Assembly (NCBI GenBank): GCA_913062955.1
Contig: CAJXZP010000039.1
Coordinates: forward strand, 1 to 37,359
Direction of reading: 5' to 3'
DNA from: an uncultured Flavobacteriales bacterium
GTDB taxonomy: Bacteria > Bacteroidota > Bacteroidia > Flavobacteriales_G > Salibacteraceae
DNA length: 37,359 bases
The first letter of the stretch is position 1, and the number at the start of each line of letters is the position of its first letter. The notes under the pieces are model-generated. The model did no database searches, was not told where the DNA came from, and worked only from the letters and a program-made list of their open reading frames with translations. Below are positions 17,488 to 26,991 of this stretch, piece after piece. A program made the translations under genes and the position numbers.

Positions 17488-18825
17488 TTATAATAATTCG
17501 CCTGCCAGATTGGCTAGTTCACTTCGTTCTCCTTTTTCTAACGTCACATGGGCAAAAATTTCGTTGCCTTGCAAACGGTCAATCAAATAGGATAAGCCAT
17601 TGGAATGTTCATCTAAATAGGGGGTGTCAATTTGATAAATATCGCCCGAAAAAATCATTTTGGTATTTTCGCCTGCTCGAGTTATGATGGTTTTTATTTC
17701 ATGAGGAGTCAGGTTTTGTGCTTCATCCACAATAAAAATCACATTACTCAAACTCCGACCTCTAATATAGGCCAGAGGGGTTACCAGAATTTTTTCGGAG
17801 CTAACCATCTCGTCCAACCGATGATAATTGGGATCGTTTTCGCGCCATTGATTTTTAATGAATTTCAAATTATCCCAAAGCGGCTCCATATATGGATTGA
17901 TCTTAGATTTGATGTCTCCCGGTAAAAAACCAATATCCTTGTTACTCAGGGGAACGATAGGGCGAGCCAAATATATTTGCTTGTATTGTTGACGACTCTC
18001 TAAGGCACTCGCGAGCGACAATAAGGTTTTTCCAGTACCTGCAACTCCTTGTAAACTTACCAATTTCACATTAGGGTTTAACATAGCGTGGATGGCAAAA
18101 GCTTGTTCTGCATTTCGAGGAGATATCCCATAACAACTCTGTTTATCCACTCGTTCCAAGACCAATTCTATGGGATTATAAACCGCCAAAACAGATTTAT
18201 TCCCCCCTTGTAGAATATAATATTCATTACTTACTAATTCCATAAACTCCAGATCGGAAGCAGGCACTTTCCCGACCTGAAACAAACGATCAATAATCTC
18301 TTCCGGAACATCATTCACCTGATTTTTACCTGTTTTAAAACGATGTAAATCTTGAATTTTACCCGTTTCATAATCCGCTGCATTTATTCCAACCGCTTTC
18401 GCTTTTAAACGAAGATTAATATCTTTAGAGACCATGGTTACCAGCACATCCGGGTTTTCCTCGGCCAACTTGATGGCGGCATTCAAAATTTTATGATCGT
18501 TCTTTTCCGAACCAAAAATAATATCTGCCTCTGTCTGACCTCTCTGGTCTTCCATAATCACTTTGATACGGCCTTTATTCGTGCCATTCAAATCATTCCA
18601 TTCCTGCAAAAGATGATTCTCTGAAAGACGATCTAACATGCGGATAAATTCCCGGGCTTCAAAATTTTTGGTATCACTCCCTTTTTTGAAGTTATCGAGT
18701 TCTTCGAGTACCGTAATGGGAATGGCTACATCGTTTTCTTCGAAATTATTAATTGAATTATGATCAAATAAAATGACGGAGGTATCCAATACAAAGACTT
18801 TATTTTGCTTTTTCTTTCGTGTCAT
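17488..18825 (-). CDS. PIN domain-PhoH ATPase fusion (PhoH2/YlaK type)
   Basis: A 445-residue cytoplasmic protein. The N-terminal PIN nuclease-like domain (about 8-155) carries the acidic residues D14, E41/E42 and D135 (FVLDTSVILFD, SKDINLRLKA). The C-terminal PhoH-type P-loop ATPase has Walker A GVAGTGKT (260-267) and Walker B IFIVDEAQ (D367/E368), followed by the family motif FSGDIYQID. PhoH2 proteins are RNA helicase/ribonucleases in other bacteria. Its stop is four bases from the shared terminator. The upstream neighbour rnd, also RNA-processing, is divergent. Confidence 0.95.
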   Translation of the reverse strand: MTRKKKQNKVFVLDTSVILFDHNSINNFEENDVAIPITVLEELDNFKKGSDTKNFEAREFIRMLDRLSENHLLQEWNDLNGTNKGRIKVIMEDQRGQTEADIIFGSEKNDHKILNAAIKLAEENPDVLVTMVSKDINLRLKAKAVGINAADYETGKIQDLHRFKTGKNQVNDVPEEIIDRLFQVGKVPASDLEFMELVSNEYYILQGGNKSVLAVYNPIELVLERVDKQSCYGISPRNAEQAFAIHAMLNPNVKLVSLQGVAGTGKTLLSLASALESRQQYKQIYLARPIVPLSNKDIGFLPGDIKSKINPYMEPLWDNLKFIKNQWRENDPNYHRLDEMVSSEKILVTPLAYIRGRSLSNVIFIVDEAQNLTPHEIKTIITRAGENTKMIFSGDIYQIDTPYLDEHSNGLSYLIDRLQGNEIFAHVTLEKGERSELANLAGELL

Positions 18826-18992
18826 ATATACATGAGTTTATTCGGTTATGAATTGCATCTAAAGGTCGGGAATTATTATGAATTAAAGAATTGAAAATTC
18901 GTTAATTAATTGGCAATTAAAAGGCGATTTCACACCTATCGATTAAGAAATTGTTGTTGATGTCAACCCATTCAAAAAACGTACCTTGCGCC

Positions 18993-20171
18993 ATGAATAA
19001 TTCGGAAACAACTACACATACTTATATAGATACTCTTCAAGGTTTACAAGGGTTTCACGCCCAAAACAAAGAGGTATCTTGGTTGGGTTTTGACACGGAA
19101 TTTGTGGGTGAGCGTACCTACTATCCGTTATTGTGCTTAATTCAAGTAGCCACCGAACATGGGAACTACTTAATTGACCCCATTGCGATTAAGGATTTGA
19201 GTTTGTTTTTGGATTTAATTACCGACCCCAAAATTGTTAAACTTACCCATGCGGGTGAAAACGATTACCGCTTGTTGTATCAAGAATTTGGAGTTTTACC
19301 TGTCAATGTGTACGACACTCAGATGGCTGCTGGATTTATTGGTTACAACTATCCCGTTTCATTTGCGAGTTTACTCCAAGGGGAACTACGAGTTACCTTA
19401 GATAAAGGACCTGCAGTATCTGATTGGGAATCTCGACCGATTTCAAAAAAGCAACTACAGTATGCTTTAAATGACGTGATTTATTTAGAGCAGTTATGGA
19501 ATGGTATCAACCTGAAATTAGCGGAAAAGGATCGTGAGAATTGGGTGACGGAAGAATTCAATAAACTTCAGAATGCCAAAAGCTATCAATCCGACCCAAA
19601 CAAAGAATTTTTAGCCAATAGCATTCTACCTAAAATCAATGTAAGAGATAAATTATTCTTAATGCGTTTGTACAAATGGCGTATTGAAATGGCGGAAAAG
19701 AAAAACAAGCCGAAGGAACGTATTTTACAGAAAAAGTTAATCAATCATATCACTACTGGAATAAAAGGGGGGAAAAGGAACTTACAAAATAACCGACTTA
19801 TTCCACCTCATATAATTGACAAAGATGGCAGCACATTTTTAGCCTTATACGACCAACCAGAAAGTCCGGAAGAGAGAGAAATATTAAACCAAATTGCAAA
19901 ACATGTGCCTATCAAACCACGTATTGATGCGGTAATGGATATCTTGTACTTAGGAATTAAGATTATTTGTAGTCAGAACAAGATTGCTCCCGAGCTGGTG
20001 ATTGACCGTCCGAGATACAAAACCATGAAATGGGATTTGAACTATTTTGATGAGTCTTTAGATACCGGTTGGCGTAAGGAGTTATTAGGCGAAAACGTAC
20101 TCCATAGTATCCGTAACCGAAACCAACTTAAAGTAGATACCAAGAGTGAGTTTTTTGGGTTGAAAATGTAA
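18993..20171 (+). CDS. rnd: ribonuclease D-like 3'-5' exonuclease
   Basis: About 392 residues. It has an N-terminal DEDD exonuclease domain with motif I FDTEFVGERTYYP, motif II LTHAGENDYRLL, and motif III around the Tyr/Asp of LQYALNDVIYLEQLW. An HRDC-like C-terminal region follows. It trims tRNA and other RNA 3' ends in E. coli; that role is assumed here. The frame stays open upstream through ATG 18960 to TTG 18951. I prefer ATG 18993 because the motif alignment starts just after it and a promoter-like TACCTTGC (18983-18990) sits directly upstream. The extra N-terminal 11 residues would be unlike the family. Confidence 0.9.
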   Translation: MNNSETTTHTYIDTLQGLQGFHAQNKEVSWLGFDTEFVGERTYYPLLCLIQVATEHGNYLIDPIAIKDLSLFLDLITDPKIVKLTHAGENDYRLLYQEFGVLPVNVYDTQMAAGFIGYNYPVSFASLLQGELRVTLDKGPAVSDWESRPISKKQLQYALNDVIYLEQLWNGINLKLAEKDRENWVTEEFNKLQNAKSYQSDPNKEFLANSILPKINVRDKLFLMRLYKWRIEMAEKKNKPKERILQKKLINHITTGIKGGKRNLQNNRLIPPHIIDKDGSTFLALYDQPESPEEREILNQIAKHVPIKPRIDAVMDILYLGIKIICSQNKIAPELVIDRPRYKTMKWDLNYFDESLDTGWRKELLGENVLHSIRNRNQLKVDTKSEFFGLKM

Positions 20172-20227
20172 TGCCACTATAAAAATCAAAAACTCGGCAA
20201 ATGAAAGCGTAAATAAACCACGTTTCC

Positions 20228-20235
20228 TACATTTG
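20228..20235 (+). promoter_or_regulatory. candidate -7 element for the membrane protein/hflX pair
   Basis: TACATTTG matches TAnnTTTG and lies 26 bases upstream of the ATG at 20262, which predicts a leader of about 20 bases. It is probably the promoter of the two-gene unit 20262-21894. Confidence 0.5.
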
Positions 20236-20261
20236 CCCACAATAACATCAAACAAACAAAA

Positions 20262-20705
20262 ATGGAATCATTATTCTTAATTTTCAGAACAACGCACTAC
20301 TTTTTAATGGTAGCCCTTTTGGTATTTTTAATCTTTACGATTGGGAAATTTGCCTTTAAAAAATCGGATAACGCTCCGTTTGGGGATATGGAAGACAAAA
20401 CCACTTTGTTGGTTTTAATCTTAGCTCATATTCAATTATTGATTGGTTTATTCTTGCTTTTTGTAGGTCCAATGAGTAACAATTTTAGTCATATGGGAGA
20501 TATCATGAAAGATTCATATTTACGAATGATGACCGTAGAGCACCCATTAACAATGATTATTGGGGTAGTTTTAATCACTATGGGCAGAGTAAAAATGAAA
20601 AAGAAACCAGAAGCAGCTGCGAAGTATAAAACAATCATCATTTTTTTCGCCCTCGCTTTAGTCTTGTTTTTAAGTAGAATTCCTTGGAGTCATTTAAATG
20701 GGTAA
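20262..20705 (+). CDS. four-helix membrane protein, cytochrome b-like
   Basis: A 147-residue inner-membrane protein with four predicted helices (about 8-29, 47-69, 90-107 and 123-140). It has His residues at positions 12, 56, 77, 94 and 144, several of them within or at the ends of helices (LAHIQ, VEHPL), so it could bind haem. The C-terminal SRIPW is typical of a conserved Bacteroidota family often labelled cytochrome b. That label rests on similarity, not experiment. It overlaps hflX by eight bases and so is probably co-transcribed with it. Confidence 0.85.
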   Translation: MESLFLIFRTTHYFLMVALLVFLIFTIGKFAFKKSDNAPFGDMEDKTTLLVLILAHIQLLIGLFLLFVGPMSNNFSHMGDIMKDSYLRMMTVEHPLTMIIGVVLITMGRVKMKKKPEAAAKYKTIIIFFALALVLFLSRIPWSHLNG

Positions 20706-21894
20706 AATGTTTGACACCGCTGCCGTTCGTGAAACCGCAGTTTTAGTAGGTTTAGTCACCCCGCATCAAAATGCGGAAAAGGTGAAAGAATATCTGGATG
20801 AACTAGATTTCTTAGCTAAAACCATACATATTGATACCGTAAAATCTTTTACTCAGGGAATGCAAAAACCTGATTTAAAAACTTTTGTAGGTAAAGGAAA
20901 ACTAGAAGAAATAAATATCTACATCAAAGCTAACGATATAGATGTGGTGATCTTTGACGATGATTTAAGTCCCTCTCAATTACGTAATATTGAGAAAGAA
21001 CTAAACATCAAGATCTATGATCGAAGTTTATTAATTCTCGATATTTTTCAATTTAGAGCACAAACGGCCCAGGCTAAAACCCAGGTGGAATTGGCGCGAT
21101 CAAAATATTTGTTGCCCCGATTAACCAATTTATGGACCCACTTGGAACGCCAACGAGGAGGGACTTCTACTCGGGGTGGATCAGGTGAAAAAGAAATTGA
21201 AACGGATAGACGGGATATTCGTAAAAAAATCACTCTGCTAGAATCCAAACTCAAGCAAATTGATAAACAGATGTATACCCAACGTCAAAACCGAGGTAAA
21301 TTGGTTCGAATTGCAGTAGTTGGCTATACCAACGTGGGGAAATCTACCTTGATGAACTTGCTTACTAAATCGAATGTTTTTGCAGAGGACAAACTTTTTG
21401 CTACTTTGGACACTACCGTTCGTAAATTGGTAATTAACAATTTACCTACGCTTATTACCGATACGGTTGGATTTATCAGAAAGCTACCTACCCAATTGGT
21501 AGAGTCCTTTAAATCCACCTTAGACGAGGTTCGGGAGGCAGATGTTTTATTACATGTGGTAGATATTTCACACCCTTCGTTTGAAGACCATTACCATACG
21601 GTAAACCGTGTTTTAGCGGAGATTGAAAGCGCAGACAAACCCACCATTGTGGTATTCAATAAAATTGATACCTATACTCCAATTGCGGAAGGTGAATTTG
21701 ATTATACCGAGGAAGAGGAACACCATGTGAGTTTAGCCGATTTAAAAACCACGTGGATGGCCGAATTGAATGAGCGTTGTATCTTCATTTCTGCCAAAGA
21801 AAGGGATAATATTCCTCAGTTACGGGACGACATTTATGTCTTAGCAAAAGAGATTCATTCCACCCGTTTTCCATACCACGATTTCTTATATTAA
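20698..21894 (+). CDS. hflX: ribosome-associated GTPase HflX
   Basis: A 398-residue GTPase that in other bacteria splits stalled or heat-damaged ribosomes. The N-terminal HflX domain contains KSFTQGMQKPDLKTFVGKGK and FDDDLSPSQLRNIE. A basic coiled linker with RGGTSTRGGSGEKEIETDRR comes next. The G domain has G1 GYTNVGKST (about 208-217), G3 DTVGFIRKLP, and G4 NKID. The start at ATG 20698 lies inside the upstream membrane-protein gene; ATG 20707 is the alternative. It is convergent with the barrel-protein gene ending at 21906, separated by 11 bases, with no obvious terminator. Confidence 0.97.
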   Translation: MGKMFDTAAVRETAVLVGLVTPHQNAEKVKEYLDELDFLAKTIHIDTVKSFTQGMQKPDLKTFVGKGKLEEINIYIKANDIDVVIFDDDLSPSQLRNIEKELNIKIYDRSLLILDIFQFRAQTAQAKTQVELARSKYLLPRLTNLWTHLERQRGGTSTRGGSGEKEIETDRRDIRKKITLLESKLKQIDKQMYTQRQNRGKLVRIAVVGYTNVGKSTLMNLLTKSNVFAEDKLFATLDTTVRKLVINNLPTLITDTVGFIRKLPTQLVESFKSTLDEVREADVLLHVVDISHPSFEDHYHTVNRVLAEIESADKPTIVVFNKIDTYTPIAEGEFDYTEEEEHHVSLADLKTTWMAELNERCIFISAKERDNIPQLRDDIYVLAKEIHSTRFPYHDFLY

Positions 21895-21905
21895 TTAGCT
21901 TGTAC

Positions 21906-24581
21906 TTACAAGTCGTATTTTACACTAAGTAAGGTATAGCTAGGTTGAACATAGTATTGATAGGTACTTATCACGTTATCATTAAATTGGTCTTTACGGA
22001 TGTATTCGGTGTTTAAGATGTTTTTGCTAGACAACTTAAACTCCCAAACGCTTCCTTTTTTACGGTAATATATAGCGGCATTTAAAAAGTCGTATTTACT
22101 TTTAGAATTGTTGGTGGTACTCCTATAGTCCGTATAAATATATTCTACCGAAACCAGAAACCCTTGGGGTAAAACAACCTCGAGATTAGCGAAAGGAGCA
22201 TTATTAAGAAATAACTGACGGGTACCAGAACTGGAGTAATCTGACCACTTACTTTCCATACCCAACTCTAAGTTCGGTAAAGAATTAAAATTGGTTTCAG
22301 CAGATATCTTATAGGTTTGGGTGAACGTGGTATTTCTATTGGTGACAAATTCAATGGAGTTTTGAAAATTAGAATAATTCAACTCCAAACCTAGTCTATA
22401 TTTCCATTTCTGGTATTTCTTCTCGAACGACCCCATGGCCATTAGCATTTCGTTTGACAAACGCGCATTGGTAGGAATGGACAACCTATTAATATCCTGA
22501 TATATCACGGATTGGTTTATGTCATCGTACCTTTTTTGGTAATTAATAATAAAGAAAAGATTCGTATGGTGAAACATACTAAAGCTCATATAACTCAAAC
22601 TTAAATTATGGTACCACATGTTTTTCAAGCCACTATTCCCGGTGAACAAACTGGTGTAATTTCGTATTCTAGCACCCTCTGATAGGTTTAAAATATCGGT
22701 GAAATTCGCATTGATGTTATAATTAAACACGAGGTTTTTTGTTTTACTGAATGCATATCTCGTATATAAATCAGGTAAAACTAGTTTCTTATTAATGACG
22801 TCATTCGTATGCAACTGTGAAATGGTATTTTGGTAAACGTGCAAATTTAACCCTGGACTAATCGTTAATTTCCCAAATCGCCCACGGTATTGCATTCCAA
22901 AATAGGAGTCCAAAAAAGAATAACGAGTATCGTTAGCAAACCCCTGTGGTAAGTCCTCCACAGTTCCTGTATTTAATTGTTGGGTAATTTTCGAATTAAA
23001 ACTTTGTGAAACTTTATTTAAACCCAACGTAAATTTGAGGTGATTTCTTGGGTTCACCAAAAAGTAATAATCTATTTCAGAAGCCATATTGTTTGAAATA
23101 ATCTCTTGATTTTGATGAATAGAATAGTGCAAATCCGGAACAAGGGGTAATATGCCATCCAAAGGTTTATTTTCGGTTAAAAGGGCGTAAAAAGGGTGTT
23201 GTTTTTTGTACAACCAATTTATTTTTCCTGAAATAATGGTACGTGTTCCAATGGTCTTATAAATATCCAATTTTTGATCCAAGGAAAATGGACTCCGGGC
23301 ATTGTTTTCTAAAATGTTATTTGGAACACCCCCAAAGGTAGAGTACCGATTATCCTTATCCTCCATTTCACTTGCCTTAAGTAATCCATTGTATCCAATT
23401 TGAAGGGTACTACTCGGTTTGTATTTAGCGGTTACCTTAGCCAAAACCGATTTGAGATTTTGCTTAACATCCGACTCATTGATTTCTGTCTGGTTCGTAT
23501 ATTGTCTCAGGTAACTACGAATGCTCCATGAATTGATATCCGTATTAGATGCGTTTACAATTCCAAACCCCGAAAACTGCCACTTTTTATTTGGGTTATG
23601 GTTAATATTGAAAGCCGCTAATGAAGATGTCGATTGGAATGCCCTATCGTTTTGCATCATGGTCAATCCTTCATCGTCTGATACCATAGTTAAGGAAGAC
23701 CCACCATTACTCAATCCATCTAAGCCGCCACTAAACCGTAAATAGTCTTGCAACGAGAATGCTTGTTGTCCAATATTATTGAGATCTCCAATAAAATTAA
23801 TGTTAGTTTTAGGAGAGAAATGAAATACATTTGGATGGGTCAAATATTTATTTTCAACTCCTGCACCCATTTCCACATCACCAAACCAAATATTTTTTTT
23901 ACCTTCTTTTAATTGGATGTTTATGGCCATTTTATCCCCGTTATCTAATCCTTTAAGGAGCTCATTCTCGTTGTAATTTGTCACCAAATCAATTCTATCC
24001 ACTACATCAGCCGGAATATTTTGAACCGCTAATTTAGTATCACCCCCAAAGAACTCCTTACCATCAATGAGTATGGTTTCAACGGCCTTCCCATGTACCG
24101 TTACTTGTCCATTTTTATCGACATCGAAACCTGGCAAATTATTGATTACCTCCCCTAATTTTCGTTCTTGACCATTGCTAAAGGCATCCGATTTATAACT
24201 AATGGTATCTCCTGAAATGGTGACTGGAAAATCTTCCACTATTTCGACTCCTTTTAACGTAAAACTTGATTCGTAAAGACTAACATCCACCCCAATGGAA
24301 TCTGTACTTACCGTAAATTGTTTTTTAAAGGTTTTAAATCCTAAATAACTACATTTCAACAAATACACCTGATTAACATTTAATTCAAATACATAATCCC
24401 CGTTATTATCCGCAAAAGCAAAGCCAGTAACGCTGCTATCGGCAGGATTAAAAACCATAATATTAGCCTGTTGCATAGCCACACCTAATGAATCCCTAAC
24501 GGTTCCATACAGAATCGTTTTTTGCGCTTGTAATTCTTGAAATCCCAAGAATACCCACAGAAGTAATAATAGCTTTTTCAT
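21906..24581 (-). CDS. outer-membrane beta-barrel protein with CarboxypepD-regulatory-like domain (TonB-receptor-like)
   Basis: An 891-residue protein. The signal peptide covers about 1-20 (ends LQAQ) and a carboxypeptidase-regulatory-like Ig fold covers 20-105 (YGTVRDSLGVAMQQANI). A plug-like region follows at about 125-230 (NNLPGFDVDKNGQVTVHGK, then LIDGKEFFGG). The long beta-barrel extends to an aromatic-rich C-terminus. This is the outer-membrane-protein beta-barrel family related to TonB-dependent receptors; I do not see a clear SusD partner. It lies 23 bases after the GLPGLI gene in the same direction, a frequent Bacteroidota pairing. The ligand is unknown; candidates are peptides or metals. 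Control by the divergent two-component system is likely. Confidence 0.9.
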   Translation of the reverse strand: MKKLLLLLWVFLGFQELQAQKTILYGTVRDSLGVAMQQANIMVFNPADSSVTGFAFADNNGDYVFELNVNQVYLLKCSYLGFKTFKKQFTVSTDSIGVDVSLYESSFTLKGVEIVEDFPVTISGDTISYKSDAFSNGQERKLGEVINNLPGFDVDKNGQVTVHGKAVETILIDGKEFFGGDTKLAVQNIPADVVDRIDLVTNYNENELLKGLDNGDKMAINIQLKEGKKNIWFGDVEMGAGVENKYLTHPNVFHFSPKTNINFIGDLNNIGQQAFSLQDYLRFSGGLDGLSNGGSSLTMVSDDEGLTMMQNDRAFQSTSSLAAFNINHNPNKKWQFSGFGIVNASNTDINSWSIRSYLRQYTNQTEINESDVKQNLKSVLAKVTAKYKPSSTLQIGYNGLLKASEMEDKDNRYSTFGGVPNNILENNARSPFSLDQKLDIYKTIGTRTIISGKINWLYKKQHPFYALLTENKPLDGILPLVPDLHYSIHQNQEIISNNMASEIDYYFLVNPRNHLKFTLGLNKVSQSFNSKITQQLNTGTVEDLPQGFANDTRYSFLDSYFGMQYRGRFGKLTISPGLNLHVYQNTISQLHTNDVINKKLVLPDLYTRYAFSKTKNLVFNYNINANFTDILNLSEGARIRNYTSLFTGNSGLKNMWYHNLSLSYMSFSMFHHTNLFFIINYQKRYDDINQSVIYQDINRLSIPTNARLSNEMLMAMGSFEKKYQKWKYRLGLELNYSNFQNSIEFVTNRNTTFTQTYKISAETNFNSLPNLELGMESKWSDYSSSGTRQLFLNNAPFANLEVVLPQGFLVSVEYIYTDYRSTTNNSKSKYDFLNAAIYYRKKGSVWEFKLSSKNILNTEYIRKDQFNDNVISTYQYYVQPSYTLLSVKYDL

Positions 24582-24604
24582 GGAAATGAAGTCCAGATGG
24601 AGGG

Positions 24605-25435
24605 TTAACGTTGGATAGAAATTTCCATGGTTTGTTTCCTTCCTTTTTTCTTACCTCCATGGTTCATTTTTTGCATTTCCATTAATTTCTCCTCCATTAA
24701 AGCATCAAACTCAATGGCCGAAATCACTTTCCCTTTAGTAGGTTCGTTAATGGACAAAGACTCGGATGAATTAAGTTCAATACGTACGCAAATCAGAGTT
24801 CTATCCTCTTCCGTTACTTCCAATATCAATCCGGGTAACCCCCAATATTGTCCCGGTCCATTTGACACAGGAATTTGTGGCGCATACCAAACAGTCGTCA
24901 GTACTTTCACAGGCTCTCCAACGGTTTTATTACCCTCATTATCAAAAGCCAAACTCCCCTCCGTCATTCTGGACCGGGTCGCTTTATAGCAGGTATATTG
25001 TCCAATTTGCTTTGTTTCGCTACTCAATTTCCATTCGTAATTTTGGAGCGAATCTTTCACCAAAAATAATTTCCCAAACAAATCTTGTTCACTCGTATAG
25101 CGTTGTTGCGTAATGTTTTTATATAGTTTCTCCCCACCACTCATCATGACCATTACCTGAACACCACTTCCTTGAGATGGCTTTTCCAGTTTTTCTAGTT
25201 TCTTATAGTAAGATTGATATTGATCGAACGTAAGTTCAAAATCATTGTTCAATTGATCCGCCAACATTTGTTGAATCATAGCTTGTGTGCTGGTTGACAT
25301 CGTGCTATCCAGAGCGAATTCTACTTTTTGATGTGATTTATAATAGGCGGTTCCTTGAAACTCTTGACTTACCCCACATAGGGTAATAAACATACAGAAT
25401 AACGTGGCCGAAATGGAAGTGAATTGCGTTTTCAT
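24605..25435 (-). CDS. GLPGLI family protein
   Basis: About 276 residues with a signal peptide ending near GVSQEFQG. It carries the family-naming motif GLPGLILEV, preceded by a WYAPQIPVSNGPGQYW segment, and a Lys/Arg-rich tail. The family is exported and unstudied, and is often encoded next to outer-membrane beta-barrel proteins, as here (23-base gap to the barrel gene). The frame stays open to ATG 25474, but I take ATG 25435 because a normal signal peptide (MKTQFTSISATLF) begins there. CAGATTTG 24 bases upstream is one base off the -7 consensus. It is divergent from the sensor kinase at 25552. Confidence 0.9.
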   Translation of the reverse strand: MKTQFTSISATLFCMFITLCGVSQEFQGTAYYKSHQKVEFALDSTMSTSTQAMIQQMLADQLNNDFELTFDQYQSYYKKLEKLEKPSQGSGVQVMVMMSGGEKLYKNITQQRYTSEQDLFGKLFLVKDSLQNYEWKLSSETKQIGQYTCYKATRSRMTEGSLAFDNEGNKTVGEPVKVLTTVWYAPQIPVSNGPGQYWGLPGLILEVTEEDRTLICVRIELNSSESLSINEPTKGKVISAIEFDALMEEKLMEMQKMNHGGKKKGRKQTMEISIQR

Positions 25436-25487
25436 AAAGTAAATTTTTGTTGCCATGCAAATCTGATACTCCAAGCATTTTTTTAGG

Positions 25488-25517
25488 GTTAATGAGTGTT
25501 AACGAGTGTTAATGGCT
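25488..25517. repeat. three tandem 10-bp repeats, likely response-regulator operator
   Basis: GTTAATGAGT (25488-25497), GTTAACGAGT (25498-25507) and GTTAATGGCT (25508-25517) form three head-to-tail copies with an exact 10-base period. OmpR-type regulators typically bind direct repeats spaced by about one helical turn. The array sits between the divergent GLPGLI/barrel operon and the two-component operon, so it could control both. Confidence 0.6.
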
Positions 25518-25551
25518 TGGGCCATTCCAAAATAATGGTAACTTTTGAATC

Positions 25552-26991
25552 GTGAAATGGAATTATAACACCACAGTTTATCTAATAATAACGGTCATAT
25601 TGATCACGTTAAGTATTCAGGTATACTTGAATATAATGTACTATAAATCCAATAAAATGGAATTGATAAGTACGGTTCAATCTAGTTTAGACAATGCACT
25701 AGAAGAATATAACGTACGTAAAGCCAAACCTAATATGCCTGGTTTTAATCCGCTTGATACTACTATTCAGAATGCGCTAATCGGGACGAGAAAAATGATA
25801 CTGAGTACGCATTTTGAAACCAACTCTAAGGATCTGTTGGATAACGAATTACATCTTTTGTTTTCCGACAGTGTGAGTTCCTCCGAGATAATGATACTCG
25901 AAAGTGACTCCATACAATTTGATCATGTAAAAGAATTAGCCATGAAGATCATGGTATCTATTGATCGGGACTCATTGGATTTGCAGACGATACATAAAAT
26001 TTTAACAGACGACTTTAGCCATAAAGATTGGGACTTCCCATTTAAGCTTGTTCTACATAGTAACGATTCTTTATTTGCAGATGAGCTCACTACTTCTTCC
26101 ATACACTACGGGGCTCAAGAGTTATCTGCCGATTTCTTAACGGTTAGCGCACATTCCCCATTTATATCCGGACACACGGAGTTAATTATCCAATTTTCGA
26201 ATACGAGTAAACTATTATTTAGAAAAACTATCCTAGGCATTTCCTTATCTCTAATCCTATCGGTAACCATGATGTGTGCTTTGGTATTTTTACTCCGAAT
26301 AATTAAGAAGCAAAAACAACTAGCAGAAATAAAAAACGATCTAATTAGTAATCTAACACACGAATTTAAAACCCCCATCACAACCATTTCAACGGCACTT
26401 CAAGCCTTGGAGAATTTTAAGGTACAAAAGCATTCTGAAAAGAATCAGAAATATATAAATATCTCCAAGGTTCAATTGAAAAAATTGGATGTTATGGTGG
26501 AGAAAATATTGGAAACGGCCACCTTAGATAGCGATTTGATCACCATTCATTATGAATCAATATCTATTAAAGAATTGTTGGAGCAATTGGTAAGCAAATA
26601 CAAATTAGGGAATAATAATCATCTCATTTCTTTAAACATTAACCCTGGTATATCCCTAATTAAGGTGGATCCATTTCATTTTGAAAATGTCGTGAGTAAT
26701 TTAATAGACAATGCCATAAAGTATGGCGGAAACGAAATTGATATCTCTGTGAGCAAGGCTCAAAACAAAATTGAAATCAATATTCACGATAATGGAGTTG
26801 GAATAAGCACCACCAACCAATCGCATGTATTTGATCGATTTTATAGGATCTCTCAGGGTAATATACATGATGTGAAGGGTTTTGGAATAGGCTTATATTA
26901 TTGTAAGAAAATTATTGAAAAACATAATGGCCAGATTCAATTAAGCAGTTCTCCAGGAAGTACCACATTTAAAATTTTGATCGATGCATAA
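25552..26991 (+). CDS. membrane sensor histidine kinase (HisKA type)
   Basis: A 479-residue kinase. One membrane helix covers about 8-29, a periplasmic sensor region about 30-222 has no domain I recognise, and the second helix covers about 226-249. A short linker then leads to the HisKA domain with phosphoacceptor H270 in SNLTHEFKTP. The HATPase has N-box NLIDNAIKYG, G1 DNGVGI and G2 GFGIGLYY. All catalytic motifs are intact. The start is GTG at 25552, as an in-frame TGA lies two codons upstream. It overlaps the response regulator gene by eight bases. It probably senses an envelope cue and drives the divergent GLPGLI/barrel genes; that link is inference. Confidence 0.95.
   Translation: MKWNYNTTVYLIITVILITLSIQVYLNIMYYKSNKMELISTVQSSLDNALEEYNVRKAKPNMPGFNPLDTTIQNALIGTRKMILSTHFETNSKDLLDNELHLLFSDSVSSSEIMILESDSIQFDHVKELAMKIMVSIDRDSLDLQTIHKILTDDFSHKDWDFPFKLVLHSNDSLFADELTTSSIHYGAQELSADFLTVSAHSPFISGHTELIIQFSNTSKLLFRKTILGISLSLILSVTMMCALVFLLRIIKKQKQLAEIKNDLISNLTHEFKTPITTISTALQALENFKVQKHSEKNQKYINISKVQLKKLDVMVEKILETATLDSDLITIHYESISIKELLEQLVSKYKLGNNNHLISLNINPGISLIKVDPFHFENVVSNLIDNAIKYGGNEIDISVSKAQNKIEINIHDNGVGISTTNQSHVFDRFYRISQGNIHDVKGFGIGLYYCKKIIEKHNGQIQLSSSPGSTTFKILIDA

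Noticed and set aside
18951-18992. Longer N-terminus for the RNase D gene (TTG 18951 or ATG 18960)
   Set aside because: The extra residues are polar and unlike the family, and a promoter-like sequence lies within them just before ATG 18993.
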